A stretch of 58,949 bases of DNA from Pseudovirgaria hyperparasitica (GCF_010093815.1 NW_022985571.1:228084-287032); one strand, 5' to 3'; positions 11,759-22,499 are shown, counted from the stretch's first letter. A program made the numbers and translations. The notes: generated by a model not told the origin, from the sequence alone.

Positions 11759-13563
11759 ATCTTCAAAACATTCTAAGGAATTAAGGAACTTCCTTAGAAA
11801 GTTCGAACTTAGAACTTCAAAAAATTAACTAAAAAAGAGACTTAGAAAAATGATTCACTGAGAGAAATGGACATCGAAAATCGGTGCCGATCGGTATAGA
11901 TCGGTATAGATCACTAAAGAGATTAAAGAAGTTATTATTAAAGAAAGATGAAATTAAGGAAGCTGAAAGAAAATACGAAGATCTATGCAGATCTATGTAA
12001 ACTCGCACTAATCTATCTAGAAGAAGCAAGATCGCTTCAAAATTGAAACCGAAAAAACCAAAACGCCAGACAAAAGAGACATGTTAGCACCGATTGGTGT
12101 AGATCTAAACCGATCAAGTCGGAGCAGGAGTAGAAGTACCAATCACCGCGATGGTTACATCTAATTCCTTCCGCTGGTTCTTGTTCAGCATAGTGTGGAG
12201 CTTTATAACATAAGTCTCTAGCCTTTCGTTCCGACGCTATAAATTCTATATAGCGCGCCTCACAGCTATAAACTCCTCTATAGAAACCTACGGAGCGGCG
12301 GAACCCGGGATAGAGAGGGACGGACCGGCGCGGGCACGCTGAGAATTATATAAATCAGCGAAAAGATTTAACGATCGGTATAGAACCACATACCGTTAGT
12401 GCAGAAACTTCTAGATTAGAGCCATCTTCCCTAAATTTACGGCTCTTTAGCACGCGCGAGGAAGGAACCTTAGCCTTTTTACTAGAACCTTTTCTAGGAA
12501 TTTTAATATCGCCGGTATATAGAAAGAAGTCCGAAGTGGCAGAGATTTTGGCACTATTATAGAGATTAATATATATTAGTAAGAATCTATGACGATTTGA
12601 GAAAAACGATATTACCTAGTAATCGCGGTAATGATAGCTATAGTAGATTCCGATAAACCCTTACGGATCTCATTAGAATCGTACTCCTAGGCGTAACCCT
12701 TACCTTAGGTATATAGCTCGTAGAAAGCCTTCTCTAAGGCGTTGCGATCGGTAGTACCACGCTCCTTATCGGTAGGGGTTACTAGAGGCCTAGTAGTAAT
12801 CTATACCGATATAAGTAAATCTACGTAAAGTTCTTCAAACTTACTTAAATACCTATAAGCAATAATGCTTCTTGGTTATGCAAGTGCCGTATATCATAGA
12901 TTTAGCACTACCGTGAGCAATGTACGACGGAAAGCGACAACCATAATAATATATAGCCAGATTATTAGAGCCCGGCCTAGGTCGGGGCAGATCGATAGCT
13001 TTCGACATGTCGGTGACGCATATAAGACAGGGATTATTCGAAGGCGCCTGTTTCCGTACCGATTACTTTAGAGCGTCGAGATTTCGGGAAACTATATTAC
13101 GATTATTATTAATTTATGCGGATTATTGCGAATTATGTTATTACTAGCTAAGGACGGCACGAAAATTAGTAAATTGCGTAAATCGCACTAAATAGCAGCA
13201 AATCTACATAAATCTATGTCTGTAAGGATCGGGTGATATACCTAATAATCTAAAAAACTCTATAAAGAGTTGAGAAGTTTTTTAAAGAAAGGAATATTTC
13301 TAAGAAAAGATTTTAATATAGGTAGTACCCGGGCTTACCTAATCACATCACGTGATACGCTAGGCCTAATTAGGCAATCTCACCTATGTAAGAAGTTAAG
13401 ATGGACAAAATCTAGTTTGTTAGGAAAATGCTTGTGTGAATCTCAGATCGGCGAATATCGGCAAGTATCTAAGATGAAGCGTGGAGAACGACTAAGGTCT
13501 TACGAGACTCAGGATAGAGATATAGGGATAGGTGACGATCTAGGTCGCTAAGGGTAGCTTCCC
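11759..13563. other. Long 3' non-pol region of Gypsy-A
   Basis: This stretch separates pol from the polypurine tract and is conserved in all three Gypsy-A copies. It begins with a short inverted motif around AAGGAACTTCCTT (about 11787-11800), which copy 2 has amplified to three tandem units. Open frames at 12865-13071 and 13270-13551 on the plus strand show no family features and are probably chance. Confidence 0.6.
12114..12944 (-). pseudogene. Possible antisense reading frame in the Gypsy-A 3' region
   Basis: The 1.8 kb between pol and the 3' LTR is unusually long. On the minus strand a frame of 277 codons runs from an ATG at 12944 to a TGA at 12114. It has TAG/TAA codons where Gln or Trp would fit and one internal TGA at codon 17. 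Segments such as PTDKERGTTDRNALEKAFYE (about 12776-12717) and NERLETYVIKLHTMLNKNQR (about 12226-12167) have the composition of a real protein, the latter a likely coiled coil. A competing minus frame over 12770-13020, with a Cys-rich start, is also readable, so part of this may be coincidence. I recognise no family. Some fungal Gypsy elements carry an extra gene between pol and the LTR. Confidence 0.35.
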
Positions 13564-13575
13564 AGAGGGAAGGGA
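13564..13575 (+). other. Polypurine tract of Gypsy-A
   Basis: AGAGGGAAGGGA lies 4 bases upstream of the 3' LTR start. It is the expected site for priming plus-strand DNA synthesis. The same tract is readable before the 3' LTR of copy 2 (about 47273-47284). Confidence 0.75.
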
Positions 13576-13579
13576 TAAT

Positions 13580-13807
13580 TGTTAGGACTTAGCCTTAGGC
13601 AGGACTCGACCTACACGTACCTTAGCTAATAGGGTTAGGAGGTGACGTGAAGGGCGGTAAACAGTCACGTGCTAGACAGATCGGCGTCCCTTTATATATA
13701 TACTCTCGGATTCCTACCGAAAGGGTTTGGTAGTAATTCGTTCTGTGATAGAATACACCCCATTGTTCCATCTGGCTACACTACTATCCAATAACCCTAT
13801 TCTTACA
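13580..13807 (+). repeat. 3' LTR of Gypsy-A copy 1
   Basis: This 228-bp direct repeat of the 5' LTR differs from it by 10 transitions and no indel, counted by eye. The target duplication TATAG follows at 13808-13812. Confidence 0.95.
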
Positions 13808-13812
13808 TATAG

Positions 13813-14176
13813 TTTCTACTCCCTTAGTACTAGTAGACCTAGATATATATACTAGAAGAAGCTAGGTATATACTAGACGAGCCCTAGTATACGCCGGAAG
13901 AACCCTAGAAGAACCCTAATTATTAGTTAAGGGTAGCCCTTAACTAATAACCTATGTACTCTATATATACTATCTAAGGGTAAAATAATAGTACTATAGA
14001 ATATAGGTCTATAGATATTTCTAATAGCTATATACTTAAAATAACATAAAGACTTAATAAGATATAGTTATAGAGAGAAGGAAGTTTTTCCTTTTATAAA
14101 GGTTTCTTCTTATATAATAGTCTAGACTAGAGAAGGTATATATCTATAGAGTAAACTACTCTATCTAGTTATATAA

Positions 14177-14210
<34 letters not shown>
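13813..14210 (+). mobile_element. LINE copy 1, 3' remainder after Gypsy-A
   Basis: It continues the LINE interrupted at 6424 and aligns with 35176-35559 and 55448-55806. It holds degenerate direct repeats around TATACCGGAAGAACCC, the 3' UTR hairpin at 13920-13950, the TATATAA-containing terminal block and the (ATT)n tail. Confidence 0.85.
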
Positions 14211-14215
<5 letters not shown>

Positions 14216-14599
14216 AGAATCGATTATAAGTATTATATAGATCTATTCTATTATATAAGAGAACTAATAAGTAGTTATAAGGTTAAATAGTACTTATAGT
14301 ATATAGAAGAGATAGATATAACATCGTTATATCTATCTTATTAAAGAGTAAATCTCTTCTCTTAAAAGAAACACGTCTAAGAATAGCTTACTATAATTTT
14401 AGAGATTATATCTAGACTTTAAACTTATAGAGAGAAATTAGAATCTCTAAACTAATATAAAGAAGATACGTTAAGTAACTACTAAGATAATCTAGATCTA
14501 CTAGACTAAAGCTATAAGTCTAGAAACTAAGAAGTCTAGAGTTACTAGAAGCTAGCTACTTAGAAATCGCTACTATAAATATATATATACTAGTCTATA

Positions 14600-15538
14600 A
14601 TAATAATAATATTAGTGTTTAACTAGGAAGAACTATATATATAGCCATATATATGCTCCATAGGCTCAGGCCTCCTCTAGTATTGGCTGCTATATATATA
14701 AGAAAACCTCCTATGATTGGCTCCCTAACTAGACCCTATTACTAACCTAACCTGGCCTAGTCTAAGTCCTCGAATCCCATTGGGTGACAAACTTACTTCT
14801 TATCCTTATATTAGGCTTTTATTACTATATTGGTACCGGCTCTTAATAACGCCCTAACTAACTATAGTAGGTATTACCTTTCTTGTGATTGGGTAGGTCG
14901 CTAGGCTAGGCCTAGTCTTTTATTCCTATGTTACCGTGTTTTTTCCTATCCATGGGAATATAGCTTTACGCCGGGTAGTAGTTATTAATTAAGATAACTA
15001 ATGCCGGAGGGGGTGTTTATCTAATAGGTCTATGCCTTAGCACTAACCCCAGCTAGGCCGAATTTAGAAATTATTCTTCGGGGCTATATAATCGTCTATA
15101 GATAGGCGGGATACTTAATTAGGTATTACCGTCTATTTCGTGGTTACCGAGCCGGAGTAAGCGCGAGCTAAGCCGGATTAGGGTAGACAAGGCCCCGGTA
15201 TATAGTAAAAATTCTATGATTCGAGCTAAGCTAGTTGTGGGTCTAGCCGCTCTAGACGTCGCTCTACCACTTAAGGTGGCTTAGTAGGTAGCTATATTAG
15301 GTAATTCTCATCATGTGATAACGGTATAGTTATTTTCACATTACCTAATGGTCGCTTAGGACTAAGTAGTCATGTGACGGCAACCTTCACGTCACGTGCT
15401 CGCTTAGCCCCGCATACTTTTTAACAGAGCGTGCGAAAACTAGTATGTAAAAAGGTGGCCGTTGTAGGATTCGAACCCACGACGTTAGATAACAAACGCT
15501 TCTAGTAACGTAGTATACTACCACTACGCCACCTGGCC
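14600..15538 (-). mobile_element. tRNA-derived SINE-like element, copy 1
   Basis: The element is 939 bp, on the minus strand, flanked by a perfect 14-bp target duplication TATACTAGTCTATA (14586-14599 and 15539-15552). Its 5' end (right side) is a tRNA-like head at about 15454-15538 with a good A box (15521-15531) and a perfect B box GGTTCGAATCC (15467-15477), followed by TTTTT (15453-15449). The body of about 850 bp shows no coding frame. The 3' end (left side) carries an ACTAGAGGAGGC block, a CCTAGTTA block and an (ATT)n tail, all shared with the LINE 3' end. It retains many CA and TG dinucleotides, unlike its surroundings. Copy 2 is 52108-53055. It is longer than typical SINEs, so a different class of non-autonomous element is possible. 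Confidence 0.85.
15467..15531 (-). promoter_or_regulatory. Internal RNA polymerase III promoter (A and B boxes) of SINE copy 1
   Basis: Read on the minus strand, the A box is TGGCGTAGTGG (15531-15521) and the B box is GGTTCGAATCC (15477-15467). The boxes are farther apart than in a plain tRNA. The first four acceptor bases GGCC pair with a GGCC after the T arm, but the rest of the acceptor stem is mismatched, so this is a tRNA-like promoter rather than a functional tRNA gene. Confidence 0.7.
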
Positions 15539-16217
15539 TATACTAGTCTATATAATAATATAACTTAAAAGAACTTTAAAGAAATAGAATATAAAAAGAA
15601 ACTAAATAGAGTAATAAGAATAATAATAATAGATTCTACGGACGTAAACGATATAGCCCTTCTAGTATTACTATAGTTATTACTTATAAATAGAGATCTA
15701 TAGATATACCGCCCTAGAAATACTCTATACTAGAATATTAATATAAGTAGAATACTATAAGCCTTATATTAAGGAAGATAATAGTAATAGCTTACTATAT
15801 AAAAGAGCTAGTTAATATAAGAAAGAAATAATAGACGTTATAGATAGACGTATTAGATTAACTCTTAGTTAAAGTAATCTCTTAACTAGTAATCTTACCC
15901 CTAGCGTCTCTATTAGTATATCTACTATTAGTAATAGTATAACTAGAACTTAAGATAAAGAGCTAGTAACCTAAAGAGAGATACTTAATTTCTTTATAGT
16001 ATTTACGTAATAAAGAAGAATAGTCTCTCTATCTACTCTAGCCTCTAAATGCTTCAAAGAAATAAATATTATAACTTTCCTTTAGAAATATAAAGATATA
16101 TATACTAACTATAAGGTTCTACCTAATAAGAAAATAACGTCTCTACTATTATACTATAAGAACTATCTCTAACCTACTATTAAAGGAATATCTAGGGTTT
16201 AAAAATAATACTAGACT

Positions 16218-16580
16218 ATTATAGTAAGCTATCCTTAGACGTATTTCTTTAAAGAGAGAGGTTTACTTCCTAATAAGGTAGATATAACGAAATTATATCT
16301 ATCTTCTCTATATACTATAAGTACTCTTTAATCTTATAACTACTTATTAGTTCTCTTATATAATAGAACGGGTCTATATAATACTTATAATTAATTTCTA
16401 AATAACTATATCTATTAATTAATATCTATAGAAGTCTATAAACGTAAAGAAAAGCTAAATAGTTAAATATTAGTAATAGAAGTACGTATCTACCTTAAAT
16501 AAGTAGAGAAATATGCTTCTTAAGTATATAAATATACTATATAATTAAGCTAGAGATATATATATATAGGGCTATAGATA
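16218..16580. repeat. Right arm of the 363-bp inverted repeat
   Basis: This is the reverse complement of 1284-1472 joined to 14224-14397. Differences are transitions plus a 1-bp indel near 16250. Confidence 0.7.
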
Positions 16581-16679
16581 TAGTCTTCTATATATATCTC
16601 TCCGGCCTATAGAGCTACTACCCTTAGTAGTATAATAGTTATTATAGAAACTATATAGAAAATACCTAAGGAAACTATC

Positions 16680-16683
<4 letters not shown>

Positions 16684-16713
<30 letters not shown>

Positions 16714-19426
16714 TTAGTAAACTAGGTAGAGTACCACTCTATAGGCGTATACCTCCTCTAGTCTAAGCTACTATATAAGAAGAAACCTATAAATAGGAAA
16801 AACTCCCTTATATCTATAACTACGCTCTGTCTATCCTCTCGTTCTTTATATATATATAGCCCTAGGGGCTACCTATGGGCCTATAGCCTATATTATAATA
16901 GTTTACCCTTAGGCAGCACGTGTAGATACGGAGATTATTAGTTAAGGGCTACCCTTAACTAATAATCGCGGTTCTCCCGGGGTTCTTCCGACGTATACTA
17001 GGGTTCTTCTAGTATATATCGGGCTTCTTCCGGTATATATACGCGGGTCTACTAGAACTAGGGGAGAGAAAGGTATATAAGCATCTATCGGGCAACGTCC
17101 TTAGGGTACTTATTAAGCTATCGCGTGATATTAGAGGTCCTCGTTATACGGACGAGGGCTTATCTTAGGGTATAGAGGCTAGAGTACGTCGTAAGGTAGT
17201 GGCGTATTATACCTCTCTAGCCATAGTCCTCGTACTAGGAAGATATATCTAGGACGCCTCTCTAGTAGAGGTAATATAGGAGATCTATAGCGCCTATTCG
17301 GGCTTAGAGGAGTATAGATGCTTAGGCCTTCGTTAGCCCTTTATATATCTATTTACTCGGTTCCTTCTAAGGCCCTCGGATCTATTCTAGATACCTATCC
17401 TATTAGGAGGCCTACTAGGCTTTAAGTACCTCCCTCTATTTATCCTAGATCTATAACCGTATAACGCGGCTAAGCTCCTTAGGGCTCTATTAGCTCGGGA
17501 CGGTATCTAGGTTATTTCGAACCTTCTACGCGGTCTAGCTCGAGTCCGTCTCTATATAGTATTTATATTATACTCGAGTTTATTCTATAGTAGAGAGGGC
17601 CTAGTAATACGCGCGGATACGTGTGCGTAGTATAGTAAAGGTATATACCCTATCTCCTCTACGTTCTTATACTTATTATTTAGTAAAGTATATAAGTCTC
17701 TATATCTAGTAGAAGTCCTATATACTCATTATGTTTATCTCGCGTTAGAGGAGCATTATATTAGTAGCTTTATATACACCGGAGATAAGGCGGAGTATAC
17801 GGTTTTATATGGACTTAAGCTTTACCCGCTAAGCTTATATAAGGGCCGTGTACTAGTACTCGTATCTATATATAAAGGCTAGGCGTGCTAGGGAGACGTA
17901 TAGCTATCTCGCCTTATCCTAGGCTATTCCCTACGTAGATACCGTAATCCGGCGTATAGCGGTTTCTACCTAGAGGGCTCTAGAGACGGCGTGTGCCACC
18001 TATAGTCCCTATTTTAGCTTATTATCGATTATAACGCCGAGTGCGCGTATGCTCTATGCTGGTAGTTCTATAAAGGCGTTGATTTAGGGGCGACGTACCC
18101 CCTCTCTAGTAGTCTATCCTCTATAGTAGTTAATAAAGTATATAAGCTAGTATTTTTTAGGTGCGAATTTTACTCCGTGGCGCTTTACCCACTAGACGTA
18201 TTTCTTATAGTCTTGTTCGAGTCTCTAGTTCGAAGTCGGATAACTTCTATAGGTTCGACGTGCCCTATACCATTAGGCCCTACTCCTGTTTTCGCCTTAT
18301 CTTATCCCCTTTAGGCTTATATCTCCGGCTCTACTAGAAGAGGGGCACGACGCCTTATCTAGCTAGGAAACTACGAGGTTTACTCCTTAAACTTATATTA
18401 CTAGCGTGCGTGTCTAGCGACACGTTCTATCTCTTTATAAATCGATACGCGCATCTATTCTCTCGGGCTATATAGTAGTCTCCCTAGCTAGGACGTAATC
18501 CCGCCTACTTCTAGATATATTAAAGGTTAGAGCCTATTAAAGGGGTAAGGTCCTTAGAGCTAGTAGTTACTACTATATACTACGCCCCGCCTTTAAGTAT
18601 AGCTACTATCTAGTTTTACGTTACCTATAAGGATCTCTCTATAATAGGCTAACCGTGTCTTATAGGCGAGTATCCTTTAAATCCTATATATATATACTCA
18701 CGTAACGCGCCTAGGCGACTTAAGCATCCTCTATCTACTAACCCGACTTATTTCTACTACTTTTTAATAGGTCTCTATAGCCGCCTCTTATCTATGTCCG
18801 TGTACTATTATCTATATATACTAGCGCCCTACCTTCTACGGTAGACTATAATATCTCTTATATACGGGAGCCGCTCTATCTATCCTAGACCTAAGCGGTA
18901 TCCCGTATCGAGCGAAAGGTCTTAATAGAGTCGCGCTACTAGTGGTCGCGCTAGGCGTCTTAATAAACGTAGTTTAATACTATAGGAGAGTTAGCCTTAA
19001 TAAGTTTATCTATAGTAGTTTATAGTTACCCTCGACGTGATTTCTCGCTAATTCTTATATACCTAGAGCCATTTAAGCCTCGAGGTGTCCTATCGCGCTA
19101 CTAGGACTTCCGCTTTCTCTACCCACATAGTAAGGTAGATTTAGGCCTGCTTTCAATATAGTAGTAGCGCGTTAGATGGTTTTCTTATCCCGGTATTCTC
19201 GTGGACTTCTCTTAACGCGTTAATTAAGAATAGGATAGAAGTATATACTATCCTAGCTGGTTTATTATAGTATGGTCCCTATAGAGTAACGCGTCGCGAA
19301 AACTCTATAACCACCTACCTAGCGACGATGAGGTCGCTATTAACGCCGCTCCGAACCTCTTGCTACCTCCGAAGAGGTATTGCCTAGCTACGACGACGTA
19401 GACGCGGTTCGTAAGACTTCGCAGCT
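16684..19426 (-). mobile_element. Chimeric LINE: LINE 3' half fused to an unrelated 5' sequence
   Basis: The element is 2743 bp on the minus strand, flanked by a perfect 15-bp target duplication AGGAAACTATCTATA (16669-16683 and 19427-19441), so it integrated as one unit. From 16684 to about 18240 it matches the last third of LINE ORF2 (downstream of the RT catalytic box), the 3' UTR with hairpin (16935-16965) and the (ATT)n tail. From about 18240 to 19426 it does not resemble any LINE copy here. The 5' half has more G+C and no long frame. The structure matches template switching during target-primed reverse transcription, as described for the chimeric MINE elements of Magnaporthe. A divergent LINE subfamily is the alternative. 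Confidence 0.75.
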
Positions 19427-19441
19427 AGGAAACTATCTATA

Positions 19442-22400
19442 AAATAAAGAAAAAGACTAATAATAAGTAGTTATTATAGATAAATATTAGCCTAGATTAT
19501 TAGTTAAGGGTAGCCCTTAACTAATAATTAGATAGATTTAGATATCTATTCTTAGTCTTTAAGGTCCCGGGCTAGCTCTTTAAGAATTATATTACTTAAT
19601 TTAGATAGAATAGAATTATTATTATTAGAGATTCTCTTAGACCTCTCTTATCTATAGAAGTTCTCTATATTATTAGATAGTCTAGTATTAGATAGATATT
19701 TCTTAAAGTTAATAGACCGCTTTTTATCTCTAGCCTTATTAAATTCCTTCTAGAATAATCTATCCTTATAAATCTCTTCCTCTAGCTCTACTATCTTTAT
19801 AAAAGTTTCTATAAAAGTCTTAGTAGCGTTTTCTAGCTATCCTATCTTTTCTAACTAATAAGAGCCTTACTTACTATATTAGAACTTAAGAGCTAGATAG
19901 CGGCTAGAAAGACGTACGGGATAGCGCTATACTTATTTAAGAAACTAGATAGAGATATAGATTCTAGAGTTAGGTTCCTATATACTACTATAAGCTACTC
20001 CTAAGTACCTATTTCTAGTATCTCTATTATTATATAGTTAGAGCTAATAGAGATATACTATAGAAGTATTATATATCTTACTCTTTTTACTAGTTCTAGG
20101 GCGCTATATATTATAAGAGGGCTTAATATATAGACTTCTAGGGCCTTATAAGATATAGGTATAAATAGACTAAACCTCTTCTTATTCTCTATATTATAGA
20201 TCTTATTATTAAGAGTAGTAATTATACTATATCTATTAACTTATAGATAGAGCTTCGCCTAGGTCTACTATTCTTCTAGAAACTTATATAATTATAGAAT
20301 AATAATAGTATAGTTATCTTTTTACTTATTATTAAAACTAATACTTTCTTAAATTATATTAGCGCTATAGTAGTTATTAGAGTCGAGTACTCTATTAATT
20401 AAATTATCTAGATACTAGAATATAGTCTTATTCTCTAGCCTCTAGAACTTTATATAATATAGATATAAAATTAGATAATAGTTATAGTTAGATCTATAGA
20501 CTATATAAGAAAGCTAGTATATAGAATATTAACGGACTAGCTACTAGATATAAGAGTACTAGATAGTATATAGCTATCTATAGTTTAGTTTATTATTATA
20601 CCTCCTACTAGTAGTATTTATATATATTAAATTCTAGTCTACTAAGTTTAAGGATACTTTTATTAAGAATAGTTAGTTTAGACTTAAGAGGTTTAAATAT
20701 TTCTATAATATTAATACTTTCTATTTTATTCTATTCTACGAGAAGCTAATCTTCTAACCTCTTATTATATTTCTAGATAAGAAATATAATACTATTAAGT
20801 ATCTTCTATATATCTATAACTAGTTTAGATATATTAGAGATATAAAAGTAATAGACCTCTAATACCTCTATAGAGTATAGTAACTAGATATACTTAGTAA
20901 ACTATATATAATACTTATTATCTATCTTAAGAACTCTAATATTATCTCTAAAGTTAAATACTTTCTTAAGTCTTATTACTAGGTTTATATAGAATATACT
21001 AACTAGTATTCTATTTTTCCTAGCTATATCTTAGTAATATTTAAAATAGACTCTATAAGGGGTAGCTCTATTAACTATGGATTCTTTCTATTTAACTAGT
21101 AGAGCTCTACCTTTAACTACTATAAAGTTCTTCTTTAAGAATACTACTAGTTTAAATATCTTTATTACTAAGAGTATATACTTATAATACTTAGAACCTT
21201 CTTTCTTCTCTTCTACTACTACTACTAGAGTTATCTTAGATTATAAGACTCTAGTAACTAATAGCTACTATAAGTATATTTTTAGTAGGTATTAAGGGTC
21301 TACTAATAAGATATATCTATAAGTAGACTTTATTAAAGAAGTTATAATAGATACTAAGAAAGTCTAAGTATAAGTAGATAGCGAATATATCTCTATAGTA
21401 GATAGATAGTATATTTCTAATCTAGAAGGTATACCTTATAGAGGTAATTTTACTATAGATATTACTTATATTTACTTTAGTAATAGTAGTTCTAGAGATA
21501 GAGATAATATACTTATCTTCTTAATCTATAAGAACTACTCTATAGATCTATAGACTATTCTACTAACTTAAGACTACTAGCTAATAGAAATAATAAGTTC
21601 TATTTCTATATAGAATATTAATTTATTTTATTAACTAGAGTAGTCTTAGAGCTACTAAAGGGAGGGTCTTCTTATATTACTATCTCTAGCTATAGTAGTA
21701 TTAATTTTATAGCTCTAGAGATATACTTTAATTTCTTATTCTCTCTATTCTTAGCTAATTTAAGACTATAGAGATATATTTAACTAGTCTCTTATTTATA
21801 TCTATATCTATATTTATAAGAGAGCTACTAGCTTTTCTATAAAGTTCTATATCTACTATAGTAGTCTAAGAATAGATTAGAGTAACTAGCCTTTTATATT
21901 AGAGAGGTCTTTTTACTAGTACTATAGAATTATATTTTTAGCTTTTAGAATATATAACTTAGTATCTTTTCTTTAATAAATTATTTTATAGAATTCTTTT
22001 AGAATAGAGAATTTAATCTTTACTTTATTATATTCTATTATAGCTTCTATTTCCTAGAATATATTAACTATACTATTTAAAAGTTATTCTATAAGACTAG
22101 TAATATAATAAAGATTATTAAATATATCTAGAATATAATTCTAGTACTCGTATAGATCTTAAATAGTAAGAATATAGTTAATAGTAGAGGTATTTACTTC
22201 TATAATATCTACTAGTAGATCTTAGAGAGTAGTAGATAGCCTTAAGACTATAAGAGTAGTTAAAGACTCTACTTTAGTACTTATAACCCTTAACTATAAT
22301 TATATCAATCTTATTTAAACTTATTAATCTTATAACTCTTTATAAGTAGATATCTTCTTTTTTAGTAGAGCTATTACTATTATTAGTTTCTATAAGAAGA

Positions 22401-22490
22401 TCTAGAGATATAAAAGAAGAGTTAGTATAGAGAGAGTATTAGAGAGATTAAGAAAGTATAAAGAGAAGAGAGTTCTATACTTCTTATATA
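19442..22490. other. Unassigned RIP-mutated sequence
   Basis: It continues the DNA into which the chimeric LINE inserted. Plus-strand frames free of TGA can be followed over long distances, for instance about 21325-21660, but I recognise no protein family. Given the TpG depletion, openness alone is not evidence. The only clear landmark is an isolated hairpin at 19497-19527. Confidence 0.5.
19497..19527. repeat. Orphan copy of the 31-bp LINE hairpin
   Basis: This is a perfect copy (arms TTATTAGTTAAGGG, loop TAG) lying outside any LINE, 56 bases from the end of the chimeric LINE's right target duplication. The adjoining bases (CCTAG before, TAG after) do not resemble LINE sequence. Confidence 0.85.
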
Positions 22491-22499
22491 TCTTATTTT

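Larger units (their letters stand above)
6425..13807 (+). mobile_element. Gypsy-A copy 1: chromodomain Ty3/Gypsy retrotransposon, structurally complete
   Basis: The element is 7383 bp with 228-bp LTRs at 6425-6652 and 13580-13807. Both LTRs begin TGTTAG and end TTACA, and the element is flanked by a perfect 5-bp target duplication TATAG (6420-6424 and 13808-13812). Gene order is gag, protease, RT, RNase H, integrase, chromodomain, which places it in the chromoviruses. It is lightly RIP-mutated: many CA and TG dinucleotides survive, key catalytic residues are mostly intact, and in-frame stops are mainly TAG/TAA. It sits inside the far more mutated LINE copy 1, so it arrived after most of that damage. 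Copies 2 (39651-47516) and 3 (57908-58949) are in this window. Confidence 0.95.
1473..14210 (+). mobile_element. Tad-like LINE, copy 1, split by Gypsy-A copy 1
   Basis: This is a near full-length non-LTR retrotransposon interrupted by an LTR element at 6425-13807. The LINE proper is 1473-6424 plus 13813-14210, about 5.35 kb. It is flanked by a 13-bp target duplication, ATTGAAGAATCGA at 1460-1472 and ATTAAAGAATCGA at 14211-14223, differing by one G-to-A change typical of RIP. The 3' end is an (ATT)n tail (about 14177-14210). A (TA)n microsatellite lies in the 5' UTR near 1580-1612. This copy is the most RIP-mutated of the three, with almost no CA or TG left, and its ORF1 start codon has become ATA (1760). 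Confidence 0.9.
14224..16683. other. Decayed retroelement sequence hosting SINE copy 1 and the inverted duplication
   Basis: Excluding the SINE, this is strongly RIP-mutated DNA. 14224-14397 continues the left inverted-repeat arm and 16218-16580 is the right arm. The spacer (14398-14599, 15553-16217) gives a readable but unrecognised plus-strand frame across about 15830-16680. TGA cannot form here, so openness is weak evidence of coding. No LTR or domain is identified. Confidence 0.5.

Noticed and set aside
13270-13551. Plus-strand 93-codon frame near the Gypsy-A 3' LTR
   Set aside because: It has no recognisable domain and lies in the non-pol region next to the polypurine tract. The equivalent region in copies 2 and 3 gives no support for coding.
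15454-15538. Functional tRNA gene
   Set aside because: The A and B boxes are good, but the acceptor stem pairs at only four positions and the anticodon arm is irregular. The segment is repeated as the head of a longer element with target duplications.
1284-16580. Terminal inverted repeats of a DNA transposon
   Set aside because: The left arm continues into Gypsy-C reverse transcriptase and no target duplication or transposase was found, so an inverted duplication of retroelement sequence fits better.
15830-16680. Long TGA-free plus-strand reading of the Gypsy-C neighbourhood as a novel protein gene
   Set aside because: TpG is nearly absent here, so lack of TGA is expected in every frame. 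The opposite-oriented arm has a 1-bp indel that would break the frame, and no family is recognised.
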